64,000 nucleotides of DNA from Progne subis subis (GCA_022316685.1 JAKJHU010000057.1:62001-126000), one strand, 5' to 3'. Positions 1 through 12,390 are shown, counted from the first letter of the stretch. Notes: generated from the letters alone by a model not told the origin. Translations and numbers: made by a program.

Positions 1-114
1 AACATGTTACGTTCCTTGTTCCCACTGTCAGTGCAAATAGAATAAGGAGGTTATTTCTTGCAATGGTGTTACTTCCTGACAATATGGATCTTTCTTTCTT
101 GTGTGTTTTCATAG
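1..114 (+). other. MTX2: MTX2 upstream intron, 3' end
   Basis: The last 114 bases of the intron before the penultimate exon. It ends in a pyrimidine-rich stretch and AG at 113-114; CCTGAC at 75-80 is a plausible branch point, about 36 nt from the exon. Confidence 0.85.
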
Positions 115-191
115 GTGCTTGAAGATGTAGATCAGTGCTGTCATGCTCTCTCCCAGAGATTAGGAACACAACCATATTTTTTCAATAAGCA
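115..191 (+). CDS. MTX2: MTX2 penultimate coding exon
   Basis: This exon encodes 25 codons plus two bases, read from the first base as VLEDVDQCCHALSQRLGTQP followed by YFFNK and the first two bases of a Gln codon. I recognise it as the C-terminal part of metaxin 2; the human protein differs at only one residue over this stretch (His here, Gln in human). Metaxin 2 is an outer mitochondrial membrane protein facing the cytosol. It partners with metaxin 1/3 and the SAM50 sorting and assembly machinery and has a glutathione-S-transferase-like fold; this segment lies in the GST C-terminal-like helical domain. Splice evidence: a branch-point-like CCTGAC at 75-80, a pyrimidine-rich tract, acceptor AG at 113-114 and a consensus donor GTAAGT at 192-197. 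The exon ends in phase 2 and joins the exon at 2117 to complete a Gln codon. The rest of the gene lies upstream, outside the window. Confidence 0.96.
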
Positions 192-2116
192 GTAAGTTAC
201 TTTTAATTGAAATAATTGCATCCTGCAATATGAGATACAGGTATATACCTACGTACCTACGAATGTATTTATATAAAACTCCTATTTTATTTTAATGCTC
301 TGTGATTAGTTGCAAAAATACAAATGTATGACTGGAATCTAAACATGAAATTTCAGGAATAAGTATTTAAATGTTTTAAAGGGAAAGCTTCTGTAAGTTT
401 GTTGTATTTATGATTTTGTTTTACTCCTGCTTGTCTTCTCTACAGATTCTACCACAACTTATGTAGGCTAGAAATGCACATTTTTCAATAGTTAGTTTCT
501 TATTAAAAATGATACTTTTAAAGCTTTAGTTGTATTTCTTGGGTAACATTCTCTGCTAGAGAAGTGAATATATGTTGTTCCAACCTGATCAGGACAGCTT
601 GTCTTAACACCAGAAGCACTACTGAATGAGCTGAATTAGCATGAGGGTTCCTGTGTGTTCTAAGAGCTGGGGGAGAAGCTAGCTGGTCCACAAAGAACTA
701 AATGCAAAGAACTAAACCAAGATTCACATTGCCAGGAGAGAAAAAAAGAAATGACCTGACCTCCATGGAATGTCCTCTGCTCTCACTGGTTCTTTCAATT
801 GCAATATGCTCTTTTAATTTTTTTTTTTTCTTTCCAGTAATTCACTATTTTTGAATCGTTACATCACATTAGCTCCGTCTTGTCTCTTGTGCATAGATCA
901 GTCTAGAAATGCTCAGGTCTGGATTTCAGTTTTCTACATTTGAACAGGAAGACATCGTCGAGTGGCAGCATTTGGTTACTTTTCTGTTACTTGTCTTTTG
1001 TCTCCATTAATCTGTTCCAAGCTGAGACTAGTTGGGTAAGTGTTAATTCAGAGGGTACAGAAATATGCCTTATAGAAAACAATTTTAAATTGCATCCTCT
1101 CCTATGATTATTAAACATAATTACTCTTCAGTTTTCTTTCTGGATCGCTAAAGAATTGCAGCTTGGGGAATTTGTGTTGGTTCGGTTGTTAACAGGCTTT
1201 TTTGGTACAGTTTCAACTTTTAATTTTTTTAGCTGTCTGAAATATTACTAAGAAACTATGTGTTTTTAGTCCAGTGGTTTTCAGTCTGTGACTGCTTTGA
1301 GTCTTTGGGAGGTAAATAAGAAAAGCAGCCTGTTTCTGACAGATAAAAGTTTGTTATGCAGGGTACCATGTCTCCACTGGAGAGTGCTTAGTGGTCCATA
1401 AATAAAAAGACAAACATTTTATCAGTTAGGAAAGCTTCATGCTGCATACATTGAACGTTAGTAAAGGGGGACTCTGAAATTATTAATATATTAGAAAAAA
1501 TTATTTTTACATGGACTACTTAAAGGTCCAAGGTGACAATTCAGAAGGGTCATACCGAAAACATTCCCAAAATATGTTTTCTTCTGTGTAATCCCCTTTC
1601 AGAAAAGAGTTATTTCCAGCTGCTGCCACCATGGAACTCCCTTTCTTGTTGGTTGAATAGTTTCAAACTTTTGCAGAGCTCGAAAAAAGGAATGGGAGTT
1701 TTAAGCTTCCTTCCACTTGTCTCCTTTTTTTTCCCCCCTTGTAAGGTAATAGTTGGATTTTTTTTAATACACATCTGCAGAAGAAAAAGAAGAGCCACGA
1801 AACACCTGATAAGCATTTCTACTTGTTACTGGACTAAAAGGTGGAGCATGGTTTGAAACTAGATCAGTAAGTCTGATCTAAGACATGTTATTTACACATT
1901 TCCAAGCTCCCTAAAGCAAGAAAAATGCCATCCTGAGAACAAGCAGGGTTCTCAATATACTGTATACACAGATTTCGTACATTTGGTTTAGCCTTGCTTG
2001 ATTTCATTCCAATTCTTAGACTGCATGGCTATCTAAAGGTCACAGCATGGTTTTCCTTGATCAGGACTTGTCTTCCAAAATACCTGTTCCTTCTTTCTGG
2101 TGTCTTTTTTTTACAG
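192..2116 (+). other. MTX2: MTX2 last intron
   Basis: A GT-AG intron of 1,925 bp between the two MTX2 exons, donor GTAAGT and acceptor TTTACAG. The sequence is AT-rich with no recognisable repeat family. An open frame at 1533-1856 and a perfect Kozak-like GCCACCATGG at 1625-1634 fall inside it, but the Kozak ATG reaches a stop within ten codons and neither frame resembles a known protein. I see no small RNA gene. Confidence 0.9.
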
Positions 2117-2324
2117 ACCAACTGAATTAGATGCTCTGGTGTTTGGACATCTGTTCACAATCCTTACTACTCAACTAATCACTGATGAACTCTCTGAAAA
2201 AGTGAAGAACTACAGTAATCTCACAGCGTTTTGTCGGCGAATAGAGCAGCAGTACTTTGAGGGTCATGAGAAAGAGAGCTCTGCAATCGCAGCCCGATCT
2301 TCCAAGAGGTCCTTGCTGAAATAA
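2117..2324 (+). CDS. MTX2: MTX2 terminal coding exon (metaxin 2 C-terminus)
   Basis: The exon begins after acceptor TTTACAG (AG at 2115-2116) behind a T-rich tract. It supplies the last base of the Gln codon, then 68 residues and a TAA stop at 2322-2324. The translation [20 protein letters not shown] and the following NYSNL...[12 protein letters not shown] block match the end of metaxin 2 closely; this is the helical GST-C-like region used in the metaxin/SAM outer-membrane import complex. The last residues differ from the human protein: after QYFE this frame continues through [19 protein letters not shown], about 12 residues beyond where human metaxin 2 ends (as I recall it). The tail is basic and Ser-rich and could be a lineage-specific stop shift or a real avian isoform. 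The reading frame is open and the splice join is exact, so the gene appears intact here. Confidence 0.96.
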
Positions 2325-2400
2325 GCATGGTGCTTGGGGTGGATTACGTTGCAGTTTTGGGTTTATCATTGTTCAATAAATTGATTTTGAGAATGGAAAT
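2325..2400 (+). other. MTX2: MTX2 3'UTR
   Basis: The untranslated part of the terminal exon from the TAA stop to the predicted cleavage site. It is only about 70-80 nt if the first poly(A) signal is used, or about 280 nt if the second (2588-2593) is used. The end is inferred from the signals, not observed. Confidence 0.6.
2375..2380 (+). terminator. MTX2: Proximal poly(A) signal of MTX2
   Basis: A canonical AATAAA lies 51 nt after the stop codon. A GT/T-rich segment at about 2399-2416 follows and fits a downstream cleavage element, so cleavage is expected at about 2392-2402. Confidence 0.8.
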
Positions 2401-2587
2401 GTGTGTTAGCTTTTTGAAGCTGCCAAATCATTCTGGAGTGAGAAAAAATGTTAAATACAGTTTTTCTTTTGTAGAATACACTGTGGCCATTTAAGCCAAA
2501 TGTCTGTATGAGCGTTTCCATTTTAATAGCCTGTATGCCACTTACTGTAAAGTGACCTTGGAAAGAAAACTGTGTCTGTTTCAAAAA

Positions 2588-2593
2588 AATAAA
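2588..2593 (+). terminator. MTX2: Possible distal poly(A) signal of MTX2
   Basis: A second AATAAA in an A-rich context, followed by a T-rich segment around 2617-2635. It could give a longer 3'UTR isoform; the proximal signal has the clearer GT-rich downstream element. Confidence 0.4.
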
Positions 2594-5500
2594 ACACTGA
2601 AAGATGATCTCTGATCTTTCTAAATGCCTTTTTTAGTAAATTTAATGTGTATGTAGTTCATGAGTGGGAGCCTTTTGACAGGACACCTGGAAGAAAGTTG
2701 TAAACTAGTTAGAATCATTAGGCTGGGAATGAAAGTATGCATTAGAGATCTTAAGGTTTGTCTGCTTCACCTAAAACTTACGTAGAAAGTTGGGTGAAAA
2801 AAATGTCTTGGAGCTCTCTAGCACACAACTCGTGATCTTATTCAGTCAGTTCCCTTTTTTGTGTCAAGTAGCTTCTGGCTGTCAATCCTTCATCTTCTGT
2901 GTGTGTTGCCTCTGCTTTTATCTCTCATTCACCTTTGCTTTTTTGATTATAATTTTTTATTCTTCCTGTAGTTTCCCAGTTTTAATCCCCAGCTTAATTT
3001 TTGCTGTTTTTTAAGAAACTAATTTGCTAGATAAGTGTCTGCCTCACCGTTTCCACTTCCAGTATGTTAACATTGCTTCTGAACTTTGATCTACCTGATG
3101 TGGTTCTTGCAGAAAAAGGGCTCACTGTGAGCCTCAGGCTGGCATGTCTTGGTCCTTCTGCCTCCCCATTCTTGGTGCACGTAGTGACAATGAAATGTCA
3201 GTGTGGTGCTCCAAAAACTCTGGCAACATTGAACTTTTCAAGGGAGAGTTCTTGTGTGTAGGCAAGGACTGATGTGACTAGTATTTCAAGTGTACTAAAT
3301 GGTGCTGCTCTGTTCTGCGGTGTCAGTTGTACTTGATGCTTTTCCAAAAGCACCACCAGGAACACGCTGGTGGCAGAAACAAACCTTGTGCACTCAGGAA
3401 GGCATGGGCACAACTGGGAACCAGCTCAGACTGTTCGGCTTGTTGGAACCATTGTGTTATTACTTTGAAATATGTTCTTTTGACTATATGCTTCAGTGTC
3501 AGATCACTTAATGGCTTGAACTGGTTATACAATGGTCATGAGGTTTGGGCTACCATTTCCTTCTCTCTTAAAACTGAGCAGAAAGCAGCTGCATGCCTTG
3601 GACGTGCTGCATCTCCCATGACAGGTTCCTGAACCACTCCTGCTTACTCACTGCTCTTGTGAGGGACCACTCTTGCCAGCTGGACTGGAAAACAGAGCTG
3701 AATTCTTACTGCCTGTTTTTGATATAACCATCCTAAGTCCTACTGCAGTCAAATCCACTTAGTGCATAGGGGTGTCTTGGTCTTCTATCAAACCACTCTT
3801 GCCAGGAGAGGCAAATTGCCCTTGTCCTGCATTTCAGTCTTAAAATTTCATGTCTCTCTGTTGAATACCTTGTTAAACTAGACCCTATCAGCTCTTGACT
3901 GCTTAGTGACTATTTCTACTATCAAAACAGTTGTTAGCTGAGAACTCAGATATTTCTTTCAAACTTGCTTTTCTGGATTAATTTGACTCCTCGAAAAAAT
4001 GGAATTGAATTTGTTGTGTGTTGGCTGGTGGTGGTTTAAGTTTGGAGAGAACATTATGATACCTGCTACTTTGAGCACTCATAGACTAAAGTTAGTGTGC
4101 CATGGTGATGGGGAAATCCTGTGTGAAAACTCAAGTATCTTAATCCAGAGTAATTAAATTGGTCCTTTACCCTCTTGCTATTTGCAGAGCACAATTCATG
4201 AGGAAAGATTTTAGGCTAGCTTCTGTTGTCTTAGCAGTTCTGCTACAAGTAGACTGAACTACAGGACTAATTTACTTAATGGATTTCTAAACCTACCTAT
4301 TAATTTTTACGCAGACTAAAAAGTGCTGGTGGGCATGTGTTCCTTCTCTTCCAAGGGTGCAGTGACCATTAGCCACCTTGTAACCAAATTTCAGCAATTG
4401 CTTTGAAACAGCACTGACGGAAACTTTCTGTATTCTGGCAAGGTGAGGCAGAGCAAGCTCTGGTAGTACAACACTTTGAATGCTGAACAGCAAGTTATTG
4501 CAAATTTTGTGCAGTACCATACAGCGAGCTTTATAACTTCAGAGTAGTAAAAAAAACCCACAGAGCAATATGCATTAACCTGCTTTGAATGTCTCATCTA
4601 GAAAATAAGTGCGGTGGAAGTGGTTGAGGAAAAGATACTGATCTCTTGTAAACAAAGTTTGTATAAATCCACCTGAGATACTCAGACTCCAGTTAAGGGT
4701 ACAGAGACAGGCAAATCACATTGAATCTTCATTATTGAAGTGAGAGGACAAGCAGAGACTGAGCTCTCAGGTTACACTGAAGTTTCTGAATGTTAACCAC
4801 CCCTCATTCCTTGTGTATTACTTTGATAATTTCATTTAAATGGAAAAATGCATTCCTTACTTCCTTGACTGAAGAGGATTCTTTCTGTATGTCATGTTTG
4901 CTACAGGGCTGGTTTGTAGTTCAGGCTGCACCTCCTTCTACGGTGATACTAAACTTTCGAAGGAAAATCTTGGCTTTGCTACCCATGTCGAAAATAGCTA
5001 TTAAAATCCTAGCCAAACAACATTCTTTGTACTTCATAAATACAAGAAACCATTATACTTTTTAAAATGACATTGATAGCATGACTGGTGCTGTGGAGCA
5101 GACTGGGCTGAGCTCCAAGGACCAACACTTGGTTGGCAAGCTGTGCTTTAACTCAGTGAAGCTGCAATCCTACAAAGGACACTTAAATGGATTGCTCCAG
5201 AAATGCTGGGCACAGTTCAGAAGAAGGAATGAAAAGTTTTAACACCACCAGCAATAAAATAAGGGTGGATAAAACCCCAAACCAACCCAAACCAACCAGC
5301 CTTTCTCGCAAGGGGATTGAGCAAGGACACTGGCCTAGCTTCTCCCAGTTGAAGTAGTGAGGGCTTTCTGCTGGTCTGAGTGGCCCTCTAGTAGACGAGG
5401 CTGTGCATGTGCAGTCTGTGAGAATTTTACTCTTGATTTGTGGGTGTTTCTCGAAGATCTCCCATGACTGAAGCACAGCTGCTGCACCAGAGACAGGAAT

Positions 5501-8100
5501 CAGGCCAGGGAGGCCTATAGTTTGTCTCACATAGCAGGACAGTGGGGATGGTGATTTTCTTTCCTAGCTTTTCAGGGTAAAAATACAAAGTTCCTACAGG
5601 CTATTTTGAGTGAAGAGAGATAGCTGGAACTTGTAAAGTTTTTGCAAGTTAAGACAAAATTTAGGTTTCTAACAAAAAATGTCAGAAGCAACGATACCAT
5701 GGATCATCATTCACCTTCTGAATATGCCCCACCAGGAAGTGCAGGAGTTACCCAACTAAAACAGCACACAAAGACATAAAAGCTCTCAGAGCTACAAGTG
5801 AATAGACATAAGTGAGTCTGAGTACAAATCACTCTGAGTACAAACCACATTGTGGTTTGCTTCTCATAGTTTTTTCATCCCACAAGTAATTGGCTTCACA
5901 GGCAGGTGCTCAAGTTGGAAAGTAGCAGATACTTTCTTCACTTGATGGAGCTAAAACAATTGGGAAAGTCCTGGTGAAAACAGGATTGCTTCTCCATTCC
6001 TAAGGTGCTTCTTTGGGATTGTGGAATGCACTCATCTTGCTCAGCACAGAACCCCCTCAGCACAGTTACCTGGTGGATTTTGGTGTCTGCTCCTATCAGA
6101 AATACGCATGGTGCCCGTTCCAGGTGTGAAGGTCTCGTTTGCCTGACCAGCACTGTACACACAGCTGGACTGTGGATCCTGTGTGCCCTGTGCCGCTCTA
6201 AGTACAGCACAGGAAAAGGAGCAACCACCCTGCTCTGTCACAGGCTGTAGCAAACCAGCTGGTGATTTGAAAGTGTCCAGGATCTCAGCCACAGGCTAAT
6301 TTATAGTATAGGATCACCATTTCTTGATGACAGTCCTTCCTGATCCTATTTTCCTGTCCCTCTGTGAAGCAAGTTCTCCTTGACTAGGTAGCCTCTTGAT
6401 GCTGCCTTTTATGATGTGATGAGATTTTGAGGGAGACATGTGAAGAGGCTTTGGTAGGAGCAGCTTTTGCTAGGATCTATCACTTTTCACATATCAGTTA
6501 TAAAAATTTTAGTATTGAGTGGTGTTAATGAGATATTAAACTGCTGTTTTCTCTGCCTTTTGTTTTATTTCTCCTTTTCCTCCCCAGGGAAAGAAAAATA
6601 ACCTGGCAATCTCCTGCCTCTCAAATGTACTTAAAGCTCAGTGTTGTGGAAGAAAAGAGGCTAGCATAGCCCTACACGTGGAGAATGCTGCTGAGCTGCA
6701 CTTAATGATGCCTCTTAGGATCAGCTGTGCTGCTAGAAAACACTTCATTTCCTGTGGCTTTCTTTCTTTATAAGCAGAGTGCAGCTCCAATGGCTCTCAC
6801 AACAATTAGCACCCACTTGTTCTGCAGGTTTGAAGTTTTTTGCATTAGTCAGGTTGAGAAATTCATGGTATTAATCATGACTGAAGTTGTTATTTATCAC
6901 CTGCTGGGTGAGAAATAATAATTTTGGCACTACTGGGGCAGCAGGCCAGAATTACCAAATTAAGTAAAACATCTAAACACCAGCAAGGATCATTTCTCTG
7001 ATTAATGAATTGTTACAAAGAAAAACTGCTACTCGTTATCTGATCTTAGGATAAAAGTAGGAATAGGAAGTAGAAAGTAGAAAGCAATAGCAAAGTCAGG
7101 CTCTAGCCTGATGCAGTTGGAAACTTCCTGGCTGATCTCCTCTGTCGTTCGCTGACTAACACACACTCATCTGCTTCACAGGTTTGCGATGCTTGGCTCA
7201 CATCCCCAGTGCCAACTTTGTGAAGAACCAGCATTTGGCAGGGAGCTTGAGGCCCATTGTGCAACTGCCTCAAAAGAAATGAAAGACTTTAAGCTTCTAG
7301 GGCTTGTCTAGGCTGGAAGATTTTGCCACAGGAGCAGCTACCAGCCTGGCAAAATACCACTGGGTGAAGGCAATAACAGGCGTGCAGGAAACAAAATTGG
7401 TGACATCAACAGAGTGAAGTTCATCCCAGGTAGCTGTATCCATACCGGGGCCATTAGGCACCTATGGGATTAAAAGGGCCCACAAATCACAGCGGCCTGC
7501 TCAGGTGCATTTCACATGTATCTCACACACAGAAGTGGTTGCATTGAAATGAGGTCTGTGTGTGCTGCTATACAACACCAAACCACCAAATCGCCGTGAC
7601 CCCACATCCCCTCCCTGACAGGCCATTGCAGGGAGCTGAGGATCTACTGTATAGCAATGCCCACAGAAGTGCTGATTCCTGAGTTCAGAAATGAGATGTA
7701 AAAATCGAGTGTTAGCCTTGACTATGGTCGAAGAACTCAGCCTGGTCGAAGAGATCGCCTGTGAAAACACTGATTGTTAATTCTTTGCTTGTTGAGACTT
7801 ACAAGAAAAAAATTAAACAGTGAGAGCTTTAGAGACCCCTTTTGGCTCCAAGTAATTCATTACCTAGGTAGAAAGGACAGGCTTCTTCCATAGAGAGTAT
7901 CGACCATTCCCATCCACTGCTGCAGGCCTCAGATTTGGTGCTAGTTGAGAAAAAGGACTTTGCACTGTTGACACAGATAGACTGCCACCCATGCCACACA
8001 TGACATCTGTGGCAGCCAAAGTAACTCCTGTCTACAAGCCGGTGTGCTCAGAAGCTGACTTGAAACAATGAGCTGACATGAGAGGTCAACATGAACTCAC
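2594..8100. other. Intergenic desert immediately 3' of MTX2
   Basis: I find no coding gene, RNA gene or known repeat family here. The longest open frames (up to about 115 codons) overlap on both strands and match nothing I know. Small items: a C/A-rich imperfect repeat with units like CCAAACCAA at about 5277-5298, a CTCF-core-like string at 5383-5394, and a 19-bp palindrome at 5841-5859. By vertebrate synteny this is the HOXD-distal side of MTX2. Confidence 0.7.
5841..5859. promoter_or_regulatory. Perfect 19-bp palindrome with paired RUNX-type cores
   Basis: CAAACCACATTGTGGTTTG has two exact 9-bp arms around one central base. Each arm contains the RUNX consensus TGTGGTTT (AAACCACA on the other strand) in opposite orientations. 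The motif is seen directly; binding is inference. Confidence 0.3.
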
Positions 8101-8132
8101 CCCTCTCCTGACAGCAGCCGTGGGTTGACAGT

Positions 8133-8154
8133 ACTGGGTTGACCGTAACCCAGT
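8133..8154. repeat. Short inverted repeat (8-bp arms, 6-nt loop)
   Basis: ACTGGGTT at 8133-8140 pairs with AACCCAGT at 8147-8154. GGGTTGAC also recurs directly at 8122-8129 and 8136-8143, so the site combines direct and inverted repetition. Function unknown. Confidence 0.5.
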
Positions 8155-8159
8155 TTGTC

Positions 8160-11100
8160 AATAAAGATGTTTTTTGTAAGTAAGCGTTGTGTCACATGTA
8201 TGTTTTCTCATCCAGATTTTTTTTTATACCTAGAAGTTCATTCTTCTTTTAAGAAGAAAATTAAAGATCTTAGGAGTGTAGGACATAATGGTCACCTTCC
8301 CTATAATCACTGCTCAAATCATCAGTCTTCCAGGGTTTCTGTTCTCAGTTCACATAGGAAGATTTGAATCAAGAATGAAAAGGATGATCATTCATAGAAA
8401 ATATAAGCAGCAGCAAATGGCTTGCTGCAAACAAAATACCATCTTCTGAGGCTAAGCAGGAAGTCATCAGAATGTACCTGAATGAGCCTTGTTGTAGGTA
8501 CTGTGGGGAGGAACCAGTGAAGTTTAGCCATGACAAATCCTGTAGACCTGCAAAGAAGACCGATTATCACCCAGCTGGTCTGGCCAAACTATGGCATCAC
8601 CCAGTCCCCAGAGCATCTACCTCTTCCAAGGCTGTCTTCTCTCAGCATGAATTTACATCTTCTATCTCTTCTTCCTGCCAAAAATTTGTCAACAGCAAGC
8701 ACACCTCCCTAGTCATACATCTCAGGTTGCCCCTGCCATACTGTCGTGACTGGTGACATCTCTTTTGATTTTTGCCTACGAAGTACAATTTTGTCCAGGT
8801 TTCTTGACTTTGAAGGCATCTGTTCCTGATTAAACCATTTTCTCACTGATGAGATCAACATTTTTTTCACCAATGCACAGGATTGTTGCTTGAGATTATA
8901 TTGTGGAAATTATCCTTCATCTTTCAGTTGTTATCACTGGGACTGTTAGATAAGAGCTAGCTACTTTCTTTTCTTGTCAAGACAGTGAAAACGTCTCTTT
9001 AGGTCCACTGCTGTTTCTAACTTAATTCCTGTAAATTCCTCCCTAAAGTTCCTTTGCAGTTTTTACTGGCTCCCTCCCTCACAAGTGTGTAGCACCTTGA
9101 TCTACGATGCCTCCTAGCAAAGAAGTGTATAACTGAGATTACTGACTATCACCATGATCTCTTTAATTTGCAGCTTTAAGTCTGTGTTGTGGCATGTTTA
9201 AGGAACCAGTTGATGAACATCAGTAGTTTGGGGGCATTATGGGAAGGGTAAGTTTTTATCTACTTAAATAAACTTTCCAGTATATTTTGTCATAAGTTAT
9301 AACATTTTGCAAAAGACAGGTAGGTTTCTGCATGTGTGTGTGAAGACCACAGGCCTGACCATGACTTTTGTATTACATACAAATGTGAGTGCAAAGGTCT
9401 TGCTGTTGTGCCAAAGCACATTTGAGGCAAAGCCCAAAACCACTGCTGTGGAAAAAAGCTGCCTGTCATCTGATGGAAAAGCTTTTGACACACATAGGAC
9501 AGCTCCTGCAGACCTGTTTCTATGGAGGTGCTTTCATTTGGTTCAGTGCATCTTCCTGGAGCCCATCCTGCTGCCCCTTCTCCCTGACATCCTTTGTGAT
9601 TCCCCTGCCCTTTCTGATGCTTCAGGGTCTTCCTGCACTGAAAAAAGGAAGGCTCCCACTCCTGGGAAAGGCTTTCACACCTGTGGACTCTATTTCTCTC
9701 TCTGCTTTGAAAGAGATTTCTTACATCAGTAAAATCCCTTTAGTGTGACTGGAGAAACAAGCATGCTTCCAAGGATTTGTTTAGTCAAATAGAGTCTTCC
9801 TACAAGCTTACATTCTTCTGCTTTGTGTATCCATAGGGAGTCCAAAAGCTGCTGCCACACGAAACACATTATGTTTCCAAAAAATTAAAATGCCTATAAT
9901 TTGCTTTCTAACTCAGTAATCACAAACAGTTCCAATAACAAGGTAATTGGCGTTAACAGGGATTTTTTTTAAGGCTGACAAAATTCAACATTGGAAGAAC
10001 TCATACAGATAACGCAGTTCTTTCAAATTTCATTGTCATTTACGTCTTATACACTAAAAATTATCAATGTACTTATAAACTCTGACTTACTGACAAACAG
10101 GCTGAGAAAAGCTTGAAAGGGCAAGGAGAGGATACTTCAGTCCTGAGTGGGTTAAAAGTGCAAAATGCTGAAGTGAGGCTTCCAAAAGAGGAAAAACTGG
10201 TAGAAGAGAATGGAGTTCCCTTCCAGTGCTTAGCTCAGTGAGTTTGTCAGTGCATTGTCCTCCTCACCGCAGTGATTTGGAGCCATTTCTTGCACTGAAG
10301 CCAATAGAAATTATTTGATGCATCTTATTTGAAATGTCACTGATCTGCAATCAAACAAGTGATTTCTAGCTGAAGATTATGAAATACTACTTGGTGAATT
10401 TAACCAAGTGGATGAGTCACACAGAAAAACCTGCCTGACATAAGAGTAAGTCAAGCCACAGCAGTTGCAAGTAATTTGTCCCAAATGTGAGCAGGGCAAA
10501 ATCCAGAGCGGGAGGCTGAAGGCTGGTTTCCCAGCTCCACGCTCCAACCACCACACTGCATTCTTTGCTGCTTTTTTAACCACAACAGCCTCTGAAAATC
10601 ACCCTTCAAAGGCATTTCTTGGTAGTAATAAATGAACCATCAAAACCTAAACAAAGAACCCGGCAGTTGAGATGATGCAACTTAACAAACAGAAATGACT
10701 AAAATTGCCTTGTCCTCTGCTTATTTCCAAAAGAATAAAGCCTGGGTCATTTATAAAGCCCTCCCCCTTCCCCTCTCCTTTACAGCCCCTCGGGAGCCAC
10801 CCAGGAGACAGCACCACTTTCTTCTGCTTCCCAATCTTTAAAATATATTCATTCCAGTTTTCAAATTGCTATTTTGTAGAGCTAAATCTCTACCCACACT
10901 AATTTCTCCAGGTCAGAATCTGACCCTGATTTGAACAAAATCTGGAGTCAAATATTCACACCAGAATGCTTTTGCCTTGCTGCATGTCAGATGCCATCTC
11001 CCTGCAAATGTTTCACACACCTTGGAGTGCAGCTTGTGGAACTGATGAGGTGAAGAGCACTGCAGAGCAGCTCTGTGCTGGTAATCACAGGACTGAAGAA

Positions 11101-11256
11101 ACACATACATCATCTGCCACACAGGTTGGCATTTCAAGTAAAAAACCTTCACAATGTGTAAGATGTTGGACAAATGATGGCCATATGCATGTTTGTCTCT
11201 GTGCAGATGTCTTTGCATTCTCAGCTAGGAAAGAGCTGAGGTAGGCTTTTTTTTGC
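8160..11256. other. Intergenic desert, no gene recognised
   Basis: No exon, RNA gene or repeat family that I recognise. The frame 9307-9732 (+, 141 codons) is the longest here but overlaps frames of similar size on both strands, has no domain-like pattern and no splice context, so I leave it uncalled. Confidence 0.6.
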
Positions 11257-11530
11257 CGACAGTTTAATATTAGTGACACAGTTTATGTCCTCTGCAAAAA
11301 CAATAATGGAGGATAAGGTGACATAAATTATTTGCAAATCGTTTGACATACGCAGGGCATTGTCCTTGCAATAATCACCATCAGTCTGTCAGTTTAAGAT
11401 ATGAACCGTGCCACTGCCATTTTATATCATTGTGTTAAGCTTTCACATGTTGTAATTTTACAGATTTGTTCTTTGGAGAACACTGCAACACAAATCAAAT
11501 TGTATTATGTTTAGTTATGTGCTGTGTGGA
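11257..11530. promoter_or_regulatory. Candidate regulatory block with octamer palindrome
   Basis: An AT-rich, repeat-free block with several developmental transcription-factor motifs: the palindrome ATTTGCAAAT (11330-11339, POU/octamer type), ACAATAATGG (about 11299-11309, SOX-like) and TTGCAATAATC (C/EBP-like). The grouping looks like a vertebrate enhancer, but conservation cannot be checked from a single sequence. Confidence 0.25.
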
Positions 11531-12390
11531 GCACCTCCCTGCAATTAGGGGTGGGGGGAGACGAGGAACAAGCAAACAGTCCTAGATAAGAGGCAGCTCC
11601 TCAAAAGTTTGGCTATTTCCTAGATACCATTACTCAACTCTCATGGTCATTATTCAAAGCAAGAAGAATTATTTAAATTCATGCTAACATCAGTTGCTGG
11701 CTGCATGAACAAAGTGAGCACTGGAAAGCACCATACTGACAGATTAATTTAAAACATGCTTGTCTGTTTTGTTTTGTTATAACAGTCAGGCACAACATTT
11801 GATTCTTATGAATAATGTGGGCTTTTCTAAAGTAAATAAAATGATTTCAACCCACAAAAGATCCCTTCGAGATGCGGTAGGTACCGGTAGGATTAACTCT
11901 GCTTTCCACAGACGTGCAGAATGGTTCTGGAATAGCAATGAACTCAGCATTGTCTCTTTTATTCCTGGCAAATTAATTCCTGCGGTATAGTTTAAAAAAA
12001 GATCCTAAAGCTGAGCACTTTTTTAAAAGTGGTTAGCTTAAATTTAAATTTTTAAAATTTTAAATTTTGAACTGCAGATTACTGTGGGAGTTCACAAGTG
12101 TGTTCTAAACATATTCAGTGCCAGACACCTTTCATTAACCATTTCAGAACTCTAAGTGTGCTTAATTGGTAAAGGACATCTGTAGGAAATACTGTAATAC
12201 ACATTCTGGAGTATCACATTTCAGTGATTTTTTTACTATATTTTGAATGGAGAAATGTGATTTGTTTTCCCCTGGGAAAATTCCCCACATTCAGTTGTCA
12301 GCAGAACAGAATCTTTCTGCTTCCAGTGAGCCCTTAAAGCAGAAAGATTTATTGCACTTACACCCTTGAAAGAACATATCTTTTTCTTTG
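11531..12390. other. Intergenic, AT-rich
   Basis: No gene seen. An A/T-only run at about 12040-12067, built of AAATTT and TTTAAA words and partly self-complementary, could be easily unwound or matrix-attached DNA; that is a guess. Confidence 0.5.

Noticed and set aside
1625..1634. Perfect Kozak context GCCACCATGG inside the MTX2 intron
   Set aside because: The frame from this ATG stops within ten codons.
9307..9732. 141-codon + frame with an overlapping 119-codon frame
   Set aside because: No recognisable similarity, no splice or promoter context, and competing frames of similar length.
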